DNA from: Smallanthus sonchifolius
Lineage: Eukaryota; Streptophyta; Magnoliopsida; Asterales; Asteraceae
DNA length: 64,000 bases
Assembly: GCA_023525975.1 (NCBI GenBank)
Contig: CM042027.1
Span: forward strand, 10,497,001 to 10,561,000
Direction of reading: 5' to 3'
This document shows, in pieces, positions 22,263 to 33,540 of this stretch. Below the pieces are notes generated by a model. It searched no databases. It was given only the letters and a program-made list of their open reading frames with translations, and was not told the origin of the DNA. Position numbers and translations under genes: made by a program. Each line of letters opens with the position of its first letter. Position 1 is the stretch's first letter.

Positions 22263-22502
22263 GTTTTGATACTCAAAATCATGCCACCAGTGCAACACTA
22301 CTTGAATTAAAATCAGTGTGTTCAAATATCCAATCCATTTATTAAATAAGAAAACCTGCACGAAAATAATCGAAGATTTGACATCTTTGATGCATGTGCA
22401 TGTGGGCATATTTGACCCAAACAATGTAATAGGTAGCTTTATTAATATTGTATATATATATATATATATATGTAATAGGCAGCTTTATTAATATTATATA
22501 TA

Positions 22503-22825
22503 TAGGGGAAGAATTAAGAGAAAACCACAAAGTTAGGCGAAAATCAAGAAAACTGTATCATTACAGGCAATTTTTTTATTTACGTATACGTATTCAAAAG
22601 CAATTTTTTTATTTACGTATATGTAACCGTAATTTTTTTGTTTTATGTTTACGTATACGTAACACTATGTGTAAAATTATTTTTTGGTAAAAATGTTTAA
22701 TATTACATTGATACTCTTATAAATAAAATAAAATTTAAATATTATTATATGATTGGTTAAAATTGATTTTTTAGTGGTTTTCTCGGTTTCGCATAACTTG
22801 TGGTTTTCTCTGGAACTCTCCCCTA
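22503..22825. mobile_element. MITE with TAGGGGA termini, copy 1
   Basis: Inverted ends: TAGGGGAAGAATTAAGAGAA on the left and, reversed, TAGGGGAGAGTTCCAGAGAA on the right. The same internal order (two 'tacgtatacgta'-like motifs, then a T-rich block) recurs at 51163-51472. Both copies sit in TA microsatellites. No coding capacity. Confidence 0.75.
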
Positions 22826-22854
22826 TATATATATATATATATATACACACACTA

Positions 22855-22990
22855 TATAGAGGAAGGATATTATAAGAAGACTAAAAAGTGTAAAAAAGTC
22901 TTTTAAAAACCTCACCATCATCTCCCAAAAGCCTAAAAACCCCAACCCAACCCCCCCCCCCCCCAAAAAAAACCTAACCCCCACCCCTAA
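22855..22990. other. A- and C-rich sequence ending in a poly-C/poly-A tract
   Basis: A polypurine/polypyrimidine-biased stretch with about 16 C's at 22948. It resembles 36306-36480, beyond the far side of the nested complex, which suggests both are flanks of one disrupted element. Confidence 0.45.
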
Positions 22991-23702
22991 TGTAACGAAC
23001 CAAAATCCGGGTTTCGTTTTCAATATAAATAATAAAATATTATGGTGAAAATAATATTTTAGAAATAAGTTGAAACAAGTGGGTTTTAAGTTAGTAATGG
23101 GGTTATACTAGTTTTAACTAGTTTTGGAATGAAATGGGTGAAATGAAAGTTGAGGGGCCAAAAGTGTAACATGGTAAATCTGCCATTTTGACTAGCAAAA
23201 GTCAAAATTAAGCTCATTTGTGTGGTTTGGGGTCGTTCATTCCAAGAGGAGAAAAGGAGAAAGTGATTTTGAAGCCTAAATCGTGCATTTGAGCTTAGAT
23301 TTATGAAGGTTTTGGCTCACACAGCATCTTCCTAACATCAAGTAAGTGATTATCTTCCTTTGATTTCACTTTTGAATGTGTTAGTTGGTGAGTTTTGTAG
23401 AAATCTAAAAATTATGAATGCATGTGGTTAATTGGTGTTAAATTGTGGATAATCTAGCTAAACTAAAGGTAAAGATTGGTAAATAACATCCTAGAACCCT
23501 TTAATTTTAATTATAAGAAGTTAGGGTTCATATGGAGAAAATTGGAGGTGTTTGGATCATGATGCTAGAATGTCAAACTAGTAATGATTAAGTGTTTATG
23601 TGGTATTAGACACTTGAATAAACCCCAAACTGACCTAATAAAAGTTAGTGAATGGGAAATTAGTGTCAAGGTATTGAAAAGAAAACTCAAGTGGATGAGT
23701 TT

Positions 23703-23707
23703 GTATT
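23703..23707. repeat. Left target-site duplication (GTATT) of the chromovirus
   Basis: GTATT precedes the left LTR and recurs at 32490-32494 immediately after the right LTR. Confidence 0.9.
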
Positions 23708-25617
23708 TGTAAGGCCCCTAAACCGGGTGACCTCACTTGTTGGATTTACTCATAAACATAGTCATAAATACTGAACTTAAATTAAGACATTCGTCATTCA
23801 ATTACATAATCAAAACAGCGGAAGTCTTTACAAATAAAAGCATAACATATTCTTAACAAACAAAAGTGGGATGTCAGTCTTGTGCCAGGTAACCTTCACG
23901 CCTTCGCACGACCCTTTCCTTTGTTACCTGAAATGTATACTAAAAGTCAGCTAACGCTGGTGAGTTCTAGTTTAAAGACAATCATACATAATATTTATCT
24001 TATCCTGAATATAATGTATACATGTATATTCATACTTTTAAATATTCTTTACTTTACTGTTCTCACATAACATTCATTGAGGGTATATACATATGTACAT
24101 ACATACTTTATTTGGGAGAACACATATTGGCCATAATCTTAAGGGAGATCAACCCATCATACTTGTCGCGAATGTCACGAAGACATCGCAGTCAGAGCTA
24201 CCGTCGTAGCCCTTCTCATAACCGTCCGGCTCTAGAAAACCGTACGTCATAACATTAAATCCGTCCGGCAACTTTTGTCCGTCCGCTCTTAACCGTCCTA
24301 CCGTCGTAGTCCGTCATAACATTAAATCCGTCTGCCCTAGGGCATCCGTTTCCCACGCGACCATTATGTATGCAACCGTTCTACATTAGTTAAGGCAATT
24401 GCTTCGACCGTCCATTTTTACCTTTTCATACGTCCTATCTTACGTAGGAACGTTTTCGTCCCGGTTGCAAAATAGTCACGTGGTCGTCCGTCTACCGAAG
24501 TAGCCGTTGTCACAGAAGGGTTTATAACGTTTACATTCATAACATGCAATATATATAATATAAAGCAAGATTTCATTCTTTTACGTTATATCCTTCTTTC
24601 ATTCTTTCTTTATATCATACGCTTCATTCTTTATTCATAATTCATTTTCATATATATAAGTATTTATATATTCATATATATACGTATGATCACATTGTCA
24701 CTTATAGCATTTATCCATTTAGTGTATACACTTCAGCCCCAAAACATTTATAAATCATTTGCACATACATAGAAGGGGGCACATAGAACTCACCTGACGA
24801 GCTACTCTAGGTTGTCCTAAACAAAGGCCCAACAGCGTCACCTCCGATCTGGATTAGGTAGTTAAATACACATTAGACCCAACCCCGACTCTAATGGTTT
24901 AATCATTCTAAACTTACTGACTTTACTTAACCAACCTGTGGCCTGCTGTCTGCTTCCTGCGCACTTAGTAAGTGCGCAGGGACTTGCTCATGCGCACTTG
25001 GTAAGTGCGCAGGAGTCTTCCTCCTGCGTACTTGGTAAGTACGCAGGGACTGCTGCCTGCGCACTTAGTAAGTACGCAGGGATTCCTTCCTGCGCACTTG
25101 GTAAGTACGCAGTACCTGGTTCTTGGACCAAAATTTCGGAATTCTTGCATGTTAATCCGATCATGCTAATCTTACAATTTTCTTTGATCAAAACGTGCGG
25201 TTTTCATTCTAGATTCTATTTCTAAGCTTATTTTCAAGTTTCATCCGTAAAAACATCACCTATTTAGCTAAAACCCGAGAAACCCCAAAATGAACAAAAA
25301 CTCATATTATGATCGAATCATTACCTGGATTGGAATTATGATCCAGAGGTTTTGCTCACGATTTCAGTAGTAACGTGCTCCTCAAATCTCGTGACGATCC
25401 GTCGACTTTCTCTCTCTAGACTCGGGCTCCCTTTCTCTCTCTAGAATTGGTGAAATGGAGGTGAAATGGTCAAATGGGCTGTCTTGCCCCTTTTATACCT
25501 GGGCTTCCCTCGGCCCGTTGGAGTCGAGCCCAAGTCCATCCGTTCTTATTTCATTTTATGTCGTATAAATCTCCATCGTATTATTATTTACTTATTTACT
25601 ATTTTCGGGATGTTACA
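23708..25617 (-). repeat. 3' LTR of the chromovirus
   Basis: 1910 bp with TG/CA termini. In element orientation there is a TATAAAAG box at about 25499-25491. It includes five tandem palindromes (24956-25113). Confidence 0.95.
24956..25113. repeat. Array of five imperfect palindromes in the LTR
   Basis: Each unit is about 22 bp of the form CTGCGCACTTAGTAAGTGCGCAG, with variants CGTACTT and TTGGTAAG, separated by 8-10 bases. Each unit can fold as a hairpin. An identical array is in the other LTR (31828-31985) and a longer related one in the solo LTR at 54914-55175. Confidence 0.9.
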
Positions 25618-25656
25618 AGTCTACCCTCCTTAAAGAGGTTTCGTCCTCGAAACTGT

Positions 25657-28600
25657 TTATACGTCAAACAATTGAGGGTATAGTTCCCTCATCTCGTCTT
25701 CTTTTTCCCATGTAGCTTCCGACCCTTTTCTATGTTTCCATTGTATCTTGACTAACGGTATCGACTTGTTGCGTAGTCGTTTCTCAGCTCGGTCAAGGAT
25801 GGCTATTGGTTCCTCTATGTAATTTAGGTTGTTATCCACCTCGATCTCGTCGTAAGGTATGTGAGCTGTGTCATCAGCTAGGCACTTGAGTAGGTGAGAC
25901 ACGTGGAACGTAGGGTGTATTCCATTAAGCTCAACGGGTAGGTCGAGTCTGTAAGCAACTTGACCCACTCTTGCTAAAATCTTGAAAGGTCCGACAAACC
26001 TTGGACTCAGTTTGCCACGCTTCCTGAATCGGATGATTCCTTTCCACGGTGATACCTTTAACAGTACCATGTCCCCTACTTGAAACTCTAAATCCCTTCT
26101 TCTCTTGTCCGCGTATGATTTCTGTCTGTCCTTTGCGGCTTTCATTCGAGCCTTGATTTGGTCAAATTTCTCGGAAGTAGCTTTGACCACTTCGAGACTT
26201 GCAAAATCCTTTTGTCCAATTTCCCCCCAACAAACCGGGGTCCTACATTTCCTCCCATACAACATTTCAAATGGCGGCATGTCAATAGTTGAGTGATAGC
26301 TGTTGTTATATGAAAATTCTGCCAATGGTAGATGGCTGTCCCAGCTCCCACCGAAGTCAATGATACAGGCCCGGAGCATGTCCTCCAAGGTCTGAATGGT
26401 CCTTTCAGATTGACCATCGGTTTGAGGGTGGTAAGCGGTGCTGATGTTCAGTCTGGTTCCCATCGCTTCATTGAATTTCTTCCAAAACCTTGAGGTGAAT
26501 CTAGTATCCCTGTCGGACACAATCGACAGTGGCATACCATGTCTACTCACAATTTCCTTTATAAATACTTCTGCTAGTCTTTCCGACGAAGAAGCCTCAC
26601 GTATTGGCAAGAAGTGAGCACTTTTCGTCAATCGGTCGACGATCACCCAAATGGTATCATTGCCTTTAGCTGTTCGCGGTAGCTTGGTAATGAAGTCCAT
26701 TGTGATCTCTTCCCACTTCCATTCTGGTATAGGTAAAGGTTGCATTTTACCGCATGGTTTCTGGTGCTCGGCTTTAACTAGTGAACACGTTAAGCACTTG
26801 CTCACGTATTCAGTCACATCATTCTTCATGCCAGGCCACCAGTACTCTTTCTTCAAGTCTTGATACATTTTGTTTGTCCCGGGGTGGATAGAATAACGAG
26901 ACTTATGGGCCTCATCGAGTATTTTGGCTCTAAGCTCGCCAATCTTAGGTATCCACATCCGGCCAAACCTAGTTCGTACACCGTATGTATTTGCACTTAA
27001 GTTCCCTTGTTGTCCTACTATTCTTTCCCGTTTCACATTTCTTTCTAACAGTGCTTCATCTTGTGCCTTTGTTATTTCGCCCATCAAATCTGGTGTTATA
27101 ATCAGCTGACACGCTTTGATCCGGATGGGTGCCGATTCTTCCTTTCTACTTAAAGCGTCAGCCACAACATTTGCCTTGCCTGGATGGTACAATATTTCAC
27201 AGTCATAGTCTTTCAGTAGCTCTAACCACCTCCTTTGCCTCATGTTTAATTCTTTTTGCTCGAAAAAGTACTTCAAGCTTTTATGATCGGAGTAGATGGT
27301 GCATTTAACTCCATACAAATAGTGCCTCCATATTTTCAATGCGAAAACTACTGCTGCTAACTCGAGATCGTGCGTTGGGTAGTTAACCTCGTGAATCTTT
27401 AGTTGTCGTGAGGCATAAGCAATTACCTTTCCTCGTTGCATAAGTACGCAACCTAAACCCTGCCCCGAAGCGTCAGAGTAGACTACCAAGTCTTCATTTC
27501 CCTCAGGTAGAGTCAAGACTGGAGCTTGGGTTAATCGTGTCTTAAGTTCCTCAAACGCGTTATTTTGGGTTTGACTCCATTCATATTTCACTTCTTTCCG
27601 TGTCAGTTTAGTTAGTGGCGAGGCTATCCTTGAGAAATCTTGAATGAACCTTCGATAGTAGCCTGCCAATCCAAGAAAACTTCGTATCTCTGTTGGTGTC
27701 CTTGGGATGTTCCATTCCTTTACTGTTTCTATCTTTGCAGGATCTACCATGATGCCGTTTGGGTTTATCACATGACCTAGGAATTGGACTTCCCTAAGCC
27801 AGAACGCGCATTTGGAGAATTTCGCGTACAACTTCTCCTGCTTTAACACTTCCAGAACTTCTCTTAGGTGACAGTGGTGATCACCCTCGTTTTTCGAATA
27901 TATCAGTATGTCGTCTATGAAAACTATCACTGATCGATCCAACATTGGTCGACATACTCTATTCATCAAATCCATGAACGCTGCTGGAGCGTTAGTCAAT
28001 CCGAAGGACATCACGAGGAATTCATAATGTCCATAACGCGTGCGAAACGCGGTCCTTGGTACGTCTTCTTCTCTTACTTTCAACTGATGGTAACCCGACC
28101 TAAGATCGATCTTTGAGAACCAACTCGCACCTTGCAGTTGATCAAAAAGATCGTCTATTCTAGGTAGCGGGTATTTGTTCTTTACTGTTCTCTTGTTCAA
28201 TTCGCGGTAATCAATGCACATGCGCATGCTGCCGTCCTTTTTCTTTACAAATAATACCGGAGCGCCCCATGGTGAGATGCTCGGTCTAACAAATCCTTTT
28301 TCTGTTAGTTCCTCTAGTTGAGACATCAATTCTTTCATTTCTGACGGAGCCAATCGGTAGGGGGCTTTGGCAACGGGCTCAGCTCCTGGCAGTAAATCAA
28401 TCTGAAATTCTATTTCCCGATCGGGTGGCAACCCAGGTAGATCCTCAGGGAACACTTCCGGAAAGTTGCACACCACGGGTACATTCTTGAGTTCTTTCGT
28501 TTTCATTCTATCGTCAATAACATACGCCAGATAAGCTTCGCAACCGCGCCTCATATAACTTTCGGCCTTAATCATCGAGATGACGTTCGGCATCGTGCAA

Positions 28601-30225
28601 TTCCAATCCCCATAAACCGTAATTGGACTGCCGCTTGGAGCTTTGAGGTGTATCCTCTTACGTTTACATATGATTTGAGCTTCATTGGCAGCTAGCCAAT
28701 CCATACCCAATACTATATCGAATCCTCCTAAGGTGAGAAGGAATAATCTAGAAGGGAACTTATGACCCTCTATTTCTATGATGCAATCCTCTGTTACTTG
28801 GAATACTGCCGAATTTTTACCAACGGCAGTTTGTACGCTAAAGGCCTTTACTATGGTGTTGATAGTGCAATCTAGTTTACGACTAAATGCATTTGATATA
28901 AAGCTTTTACTAGCACCAGAATCAAATAAAATCGCAGCACGTTCATCATTAACTAGAAACGTACCTGACACGACATCAGGGTTTCCCCTTGCTTCTTCCT
29001 CAGTTAAGGCATAGGCTCGGGTCCTAGCCTTTTGTTGTTCCTGTTCCTTCTCCTTTCCCGAACCAGATTGGCCGGCCTTCCTGCAATTCTTTGTCAGATG
29101 CCCAACCAATCCACATACTTGACATTTGGCGTCCTTCCAACAATCTCGGGAGTAGTGCCCCGGCCTCCCGCACTTGTAACACACGGTGGTGCCGATTCGA
29201 CACTCGCCACTATGTTGTTTTCCACATTTCTTGCACGTTTCATGTCCGTCCAACCTCGGTTTCTTAATTTCAGTTGTTTCATTCCCTCTTCCGGTGCCTC
29301 TAGACGGATTCTCCCATTTCCTCTTTTGTGTCACAGGTGTCGGGTCCTCATTGGCATAATCGTCGTAAACGATTCCAGCCAGGTTGACTACCGACTCGAA
29401 GGTCGAGGGTAGGTTGGCTTTTATGTGGACACGGACCCTTTGCGGCAGACCCTTCACATAGTATTTGATCATACGTTCTTCGGTTTCCACCAAGTGTGGT
29501 ACCAGTTGGGCCAGCTCGTTGAACCTTGAAGTATATTGGCGATGAGTCTTGTCGCCAGCTTTGAAGTTTAGGAACTCGTTCTCCACACGATCAATCTCAT
29601 TCTGTGGGCAGAACTTTTGGATTACGAGCTTTTTCAAGTCCTCCCATGTCATTCGGGCAAGAGCATGTGGCGACTTTGTTCTTTGAATATTTCTCCACCA
29701 ACCTAGTGCTTCATTGGTGAAAGAATGAGCAACATATTTAACCGCCTGGTCTGGTCGGCACTCGCTGATGTTGATTACAGCGTTCATTCTCTCAATCAAT
29801 TCCAAAGTAGCCACCGAATCCTTGCTACCATCAAACTTGGGTGGGTCTCCATCTTTGAAACCTTTATAAGTGCACCCTTTAGTGCTTGGCCCCACTTTTA
29901 TCTCATCCCCGTCGCTGTCATATACCGTTTCTTCGTGGTTTCCTTCATCCCCCTCTTTACTTTTCTTTATTGCCTCGGATAGTAGATCCGGCAATACCTT
30001 TTGCAAAGTGAGCACAACTTCACGGGCAATAGCATCCCTGACTTCAGGTTCCAACTGTATAGGCCCTGGACTGTTGTCCCTAATTGGGGTCACTTCTGTT
30101 TCGCGCACACTTTCGGTGTGCTCTGCGTGCACACTCTCTTCTTCTTCAAATCTTGGGTTCAACGGAGGTCTACCTCGCCGGCCAGTGCGACCGCCTCGAG
30201 GTCCTGTCCTTCCTCCACCAGCCAT
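25657..30225 (-). CDS. gag-pol: Chromovirus gag-pol polyprotein, intact, 1522 residues
   Basis: One uninterrupted frame encodes all retrotransposition functions. A retrotransposon Gag domain covers roughly residues 155-290. Two CCHC zinc knuckles follow at 349-362 and 368-381. The protease has DSGAS at 435-439. Reverse transcriptase spans about 610-790 with the catalytic FIDD at 769-772. RNase H is at about 930-1040. Integrase shows the HHCC zinc-binding region, then a DDE core with YHPQTDGQSER. A GPY/F-type region (RFVGPFKIL) and a chromodomain-like tail (VKIQWKHRKGSEATWE) end the protein. Gag and Pol are in one frame, so no programmed frameshift is needed. The start ATG at 30225 lies about 350 bases inside the primer site. 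The intact frame and near-identical LTRs suggest it could still be active. Confidence 0.95.
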   Translation of the reverse strand: MAGGGRTGPRGGRTGRRGRPPLNPRFEEEESVHAEHTESVRETEVTPIRDNSPGPIQLEPEVRDAIAREVVLTLQKVLPDLLSEAIKKSKEGDEGNHEETVYDSDGDEIKVGPSTKGCTYKGFKDGDPPKFDGSKDSVATLELIERMNAVINISECRPDQAVKYVAHSFTNEALGWWRNIQRTKSPHALARMTWEDLKKLVIQKFCPQNEIDRVENEFLNFKAGDKTHRQYTSRFNELAQLVPHLVETEERMIKYYVKGLPQRVRVHIKANLPSTFESVVNLAGIVYDDYANEDPTPVTQKRKWENPSRGTGRGNETTEIKKPRLDGHETCKKCGKQHSGECRIGTTVCYKCGRPGHYSRDCWKDAKCQVCGLVGHLTKNCRKAGQSGSGKEKEQEQQKARTRAYALTEEEARGNPDVVSGTFLVNDERAAILFDSGASKSFISNAFSRKLDCTINTIVKAFSVQTAVGKNSAVFQVTEDCIIEIEGHKFPSRLFLLTLGGFDIVLGMDWLAANEAQIICKRKRIHLKAPSGSPITVYGDWNCTMPNVISMIKAESYMRRGCEAYLAYVIDDRMKTKELKNVPVVCNFPEVFPEDLPGLPPDREIEFQIDLLPGAEPVAKAPYRLAPSEMKELMSQLEELTEKGFVRPSISPWGAPVLFVKKKDGSMRMCIDYRELNKRTVKNKYPLPRIDDLFDQLQGASWFSKIDLRSGYHQLKVREEDVPRTAFRTRYGHYEFLVMSFGLTNAPAAFMDLMNRVCRPMLDRSVIVFIDDILIYSKNEGDHHCHLREVLEVLKQEKLYAKFSKCAFWLREVQFLGHVINPNGIMVDPAKIETVKEWNIPRTPTEIRSFLGLAGYYRRFIQDFSRIASPLTKLTRKEVKYEWSQTQNNAFEELKTRLTQAPVLTLPEGNEDLVVYSDASGQGLGCVLMQRGKVIAYASRQLKIHEVNYPTHDLELAAVVFALKIWRHYLYGVKCTIYSDHKSLKYFFEQKELNMRQRRWLELLKDYDCEILYHPGKANVVADALSRKEESAPIRIKACQLIITPDLMGEITKAQDEALLERNVKRERIVGQQGNLSANTYGVRTRFGRMWIPKIGELRAKILDEAHKSRYSIHPGTNKMYQDLKKEYWWPGMKNDVTEYVSKCLTCSLVKAEHQKPCGKMQPLPIPEWKWEEITMDFITKLPRTAKGNDTIWVIVDRLTKSAHFLPIREASSSERLAEVFIKEIVSRHGMPLSIVSDRDTRFTSRFWKKFNEAMGTRLNISTAYHPQTDGQSERTIQTLEDMLRACIIDFGGSWDSHLPLAEFSYNNSYHSTIDMPPFEMLYGRKCRTPVCWGEIGQKDFASLEVVKATSEKFDQIKARMKAAKDRQKSYADKRRRDLEFQVGDMVLLKVSPWKGIIRFRKRGKLSPRFVGPFKILARVGQVAYRLDLPVELNGIHPTFHVSHLLKCLADDTAHIPYDEIEVDNNLNYIEEPIAILDRAEKRLRNKSIPLVKIQWKHRKGSEATWEKEDEMRELYPQLFDV

Positions 30226-30564
30226 AGTTCTTAATTTCCTGATAGTTAAAAAGGGAATACATCAATGTCATTTCTTCAGATCATAGTTTGGAACAGTACG
30301 AGCAAGGTAAATTCTTAATTACAGTGACCGGTTTGTGATTACTAATTTACATTGCTTTTCGGGTTCGAAACTCTTCAAATCAGTCGTGGCATTAACATCT
30401 ATTTGTTCTAAGTTAAGGTATCTATTCCTATGTAAGAGCATTAACTTTACGACTTACTTACCGTGCTAGCGTTGGCGTTGGTTACCCATACTGACATCCG
30501 TGCGTTGGTCCCATAATCAGTTTGAGTCTAGACATTTAGGGATGTCTAAATCTCTCAAACTATT

Positions 30565-30576
30565 GCTCTGATACCA
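30565..30576 (-). other. Primer-binding site (initiator tRNA-Met type)
   Basis: The reverse complement TGGTATCAGAGC is the classic plant LTR-retrotransposon primer site. It is three bases from the 5' LTR edge at 30580. Confidence 0.9.
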
Positions 30577-30579
30577 ACT

Positions 30580-32489
30580 TGTAAGGCCCCTAAACCGGGT
30601 GACCTCACTTGTTGGATTTACTCATAAACATAGTCATAAATACTGAACTTAAATTAAGACATTCGTCATTCAATTACATAATCAAAACAGCGGAAGTCTT
30701 TACAAATAAAAGCATAACATATTCTTAACAAACAAAAGTGGGATGTCAGTCTTGTGCCAGGTAACCTTCACGCCTTCGCACGACCCTTTCCTTTGTTACC
30801 TGAAATGTATACTAAAAGTCAGCTAACGCTGGTGAGTTCTAGTTTAAAGACAATCATACATAATATTTATCTTATCCTGAATATAATGTATACATGTATA
30901 TTCATACTTTTAAATATTCTTTACTTTACTGTTCTCACATAACATTCATTGAGGGTATATACATATGTACATACATACTTTATTTGGGAGAACACATATT
31001 GGCCATAATCTTAAGGGAGATCAACCCATCATACTTGTCGCGAATGTCACGAAGACATCGCAGTCAGAGCTACCGTCGTAGCCCTTCTCATAACCGTCCG
31101 GCTCTAGAAAACCGTACGTCATAACATTAAATCCGTCCGGCAACTTTTGTCCGTCCGCTCTTAACCGTCCTACCGTCGTAGTCCGTCATAACATTAAATC
31201 CGTCTGCCCTAGGGCATCCGTTTCCCACGCGACCATTATGTATGCAACCGTTCTACATTAGTTAAGGCAATTGCTTCGACCGTCCATTTTTACCTTTTCA
31301 TACGTCCTATCTTACGTAGGAACGTTTTCGTCCCGGTTGCAAAATAGTCACGTGGTCGTCCGTCTACCGAAGTAGCCGTTGTCACAGAAGGGTTTATAAC
31401 GTTTACATTCATAACATGCAATATATATAATATAAAGCAAGATTTCATTCTTTTACGTTATATCCTTCTTTCATTCTTTCTTTATATCATACGCTTCATT
31501 CTTTATTCATAATTCATTTTCATATATATAAGTATTTATATATTCATATATATACGTATGATCACATTGTCACTTATAGCATTTATCCATTTAGTGTATA
31601 CACTTCAGCCCCAAAACATTTATAAATCATTTGCACATACATAGAAGGGGGCACATAGAACTCACCTGACGAGCTACTCTAGGTTGTCCTAAACAAAGGC
31701 CCAACAGCGTCACCTCCGATCTGGATTAGGTAGTTAAATACACATTAGACCCAACCCCGACTCTAATGGTTTAATCATTCTAAACTTACTGACTTTACTT
31801 AACCAACCTGTGGCCTGCTGTCTGCTTCCTGCGCACTTAGTAAGTGCGCAGGGACTTGCTCATGCGCACTTGGTAAGTGCGCAGGAGTCTTCCTCCTGCG
31901 TACTTGGTAAGTACGCAGGGACTGCTGCCTGCGCACTTAGTAAGTACGCAGGGATTCCTTCCTGCGCACTTGGTAAGTACGCAGTACCTGGTTCTTGGAC
32001 CAAAATTTCGGAATTCTTGCATGTTAATCCGATCATGCTAATCTTACAATTTTCTTTGATCAAAACGTGCGGTTTTCATTCTAGATTCTATTTCTAAGCT
32101 TATTTTCAAGTTTCATCCGTAAAAACATCACCTATTTAGCTAAAACCCGAGAAACCCCAAAATGAACAAAAACTCATATTATGATCGAATCATTACCTGG
32201 ATTGGAATTATGATCCAGAGGTTTTGCTCACGATCTCAGTAGTAACGTGCTCCTCAAATCTCGTGACGATCCGTCGACTTTCTCTCTCTAGACTCGGGCT
32301 CCCTTTCTCTCTCTAGAATTGGTGAAATGGAGGTGAAATGGTCAAATGGGCTGTCTTGCCCCTTTTATACCTGGGCTTCCCTCGGCCCGTTGGAGTCGAG
32401 CCCAAGTCCATCCGTTCTTATTTCATTTTATGTCGTATAAATCTCCATCGTATTATTATTTACTTATTTACTATTTTCGGGATGTTACA
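30580..32489 (-). repeat. 5' LTR of the chromovirus
   Basis: Identical in length to the 3' LTR and differing at one visible position (32235). Transcription of the element would start here, reading leftward, from the TATAAAAG box at about 32371-32363. Confidence 0.95.
31828..31985. repeat. Palindrome array in the 5' LTR
   Basis: Exact copy of the five-unit palindrome array at 24956-25113. Confidence 0.9.
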
Positions 32490-32494
32490 GTATT
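32490..32494. repeat. Right target-site duplication (GTATT)
   Basis: Matches 23703-23707 exactly. Confidence 0.9.
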
Positions 32495-32717
32495 GAAAGA
32501 GGGTGTTTGGTTATAGGGATAACCCAAACGGGTAAGTTTGGGTTGGAAATGAAAATTGAGTTGTGGACTCAATTATTTTGTGTTGGTGATGAATGTTTGA
32601 TTACTGCACTAGGTGTATATGTTTAGGTAATCAAATTGTGAACCGAGGAGGGGGCACGGGATCTTCCAACTCAAAAGGTAAGTGCCTTTGCACTTACTTA
32701 GTAATGTTGATAAATTG

Positions 32718-33250
32718 AAACACACCACTTTTAAAAACAAAACTTTAACGCGCGAAAGTCTTAAACTCAGGAAATATATATTTTTTTTTTTACCCGTCGC
32801 GTCCCGCGACTAATACATGCCACATCCCTCGCGGCCCGCTAAGGACCCTTTTTCACAGAAAGTTCCAGCTGTTTTTGCAGCTTTCGTACTTAGCCAAATT
32901 TCCATCTTTTTCCAAAATACAAGACAACAAATTTGCCCAACACATGGGTTTTAACCAAAAATCCTTTAACAACATGATCACACCCCAAAAACATGTTTTG
33001 TTTATCAAATTACAATCAAAGAGGGGAAATTCCACCAAATCATCAAAACATGAAAATATGCATACGAGGATCCGCCAACGCCTTGGACTTGACTTTGACT
33101 ACCTCGGAGCTTTTCCTACATTCACCACACATATCACCATTAGTAATGAGATAAATTCATAACAAACAAGTAAATTTCTACTTGTTTCACCCATTCACCC
33201 ATTTGACCCGTTTGCACCCAAATTGTCATTTAGGCTACATATTCTTGCAT
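32718..33250. other. Spacer of the inverted repeat
   Basis: Contains GC-rich phrases (cgtcccgcgac, cctcgcggcccgc) and reads as an inverted, diverged copy of about 35700-36240, for example 'ccttggacttgactttgact' against the reverse of 35855-35880. No gene. Confidence 0.55.
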
Positions 33251-33254
33251 CCTT

Positions 33255-33540
33255 ACTACAAGTTTCAATTATGATCAACACATGATCCATTTCCATTATG
33301 GCGCAAAGGCCATAACTACGTTTCGTTTATGATCAACACATGATCCGATCAACCCATGATCCTTTTCCATTATGGTACAAGACCATAACTCCGTTTCGTT
33401 TATGATCAACACATGATCCGATCAACCCATGATCCTTTTCCATTATGGTACAAGACCATAACTCCGTTTCGCTTATGATCAACACATGATCCGATCAACC
33501 CATGATCCTTTTTCATTATGATTCTTTGATCATAACCTCC
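33255..33540. repeat. Tandem repeat, about 72 bp, three or four copies
   Basis: The unit contains 'tatgatcaacacatgatccg', 'atcaacccatgatccttttc' and 'cattatggtacaagaccata'. A degraded extra copy lies near 33780-33830. Confidence 0.85.

Larger units (their letters stand above)
23708..32489 (-). mobile_element. Complete Ty3/gypsy chromovirus (Tekay-like), 8782 bp
   Basis: Two 1910-bp LTRs (23708-25617 and 30580-32489) flank a 4962-bp interior with one intact gag-pol frame. In element orientation the LTR begins TGTAACATCCCG and ends GGGGCCTTACA. The primer site TGGTATCAGAGC (30576-30565), complementary to initiator tRNA-Met, abuts the 5' LTR. A purine-rich tract (AAGGAGGG) abuts the 3' LTR at about 25620-25632. 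GTATT duplications flank the element. I found one LTR difference (25363 T against 32235 C), so the insertion is very recent. Placement in Tekay rests on the C-terminal chromodomain-like region and single-ORF layout. Confidence 0.95.

Noticed and set aside
24956..25113. CRISPR-like appearance of regularly spaced repeats
   Set aside because: The repeats are palindromic units inside a retrotransposon LTR in a plant genome, spacers are only 8-10 bases and there are no cas genes.
24938..25225. ORFs of 60-95 residues on both strands over the LTR palindromes (also 31810-32097 and 54851-55207)
   Set aside because: They arise because the repeated palindrome happens to lack stops in several frames. 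They encode repetitive CALTKYAG-like text and follow no gene structure.
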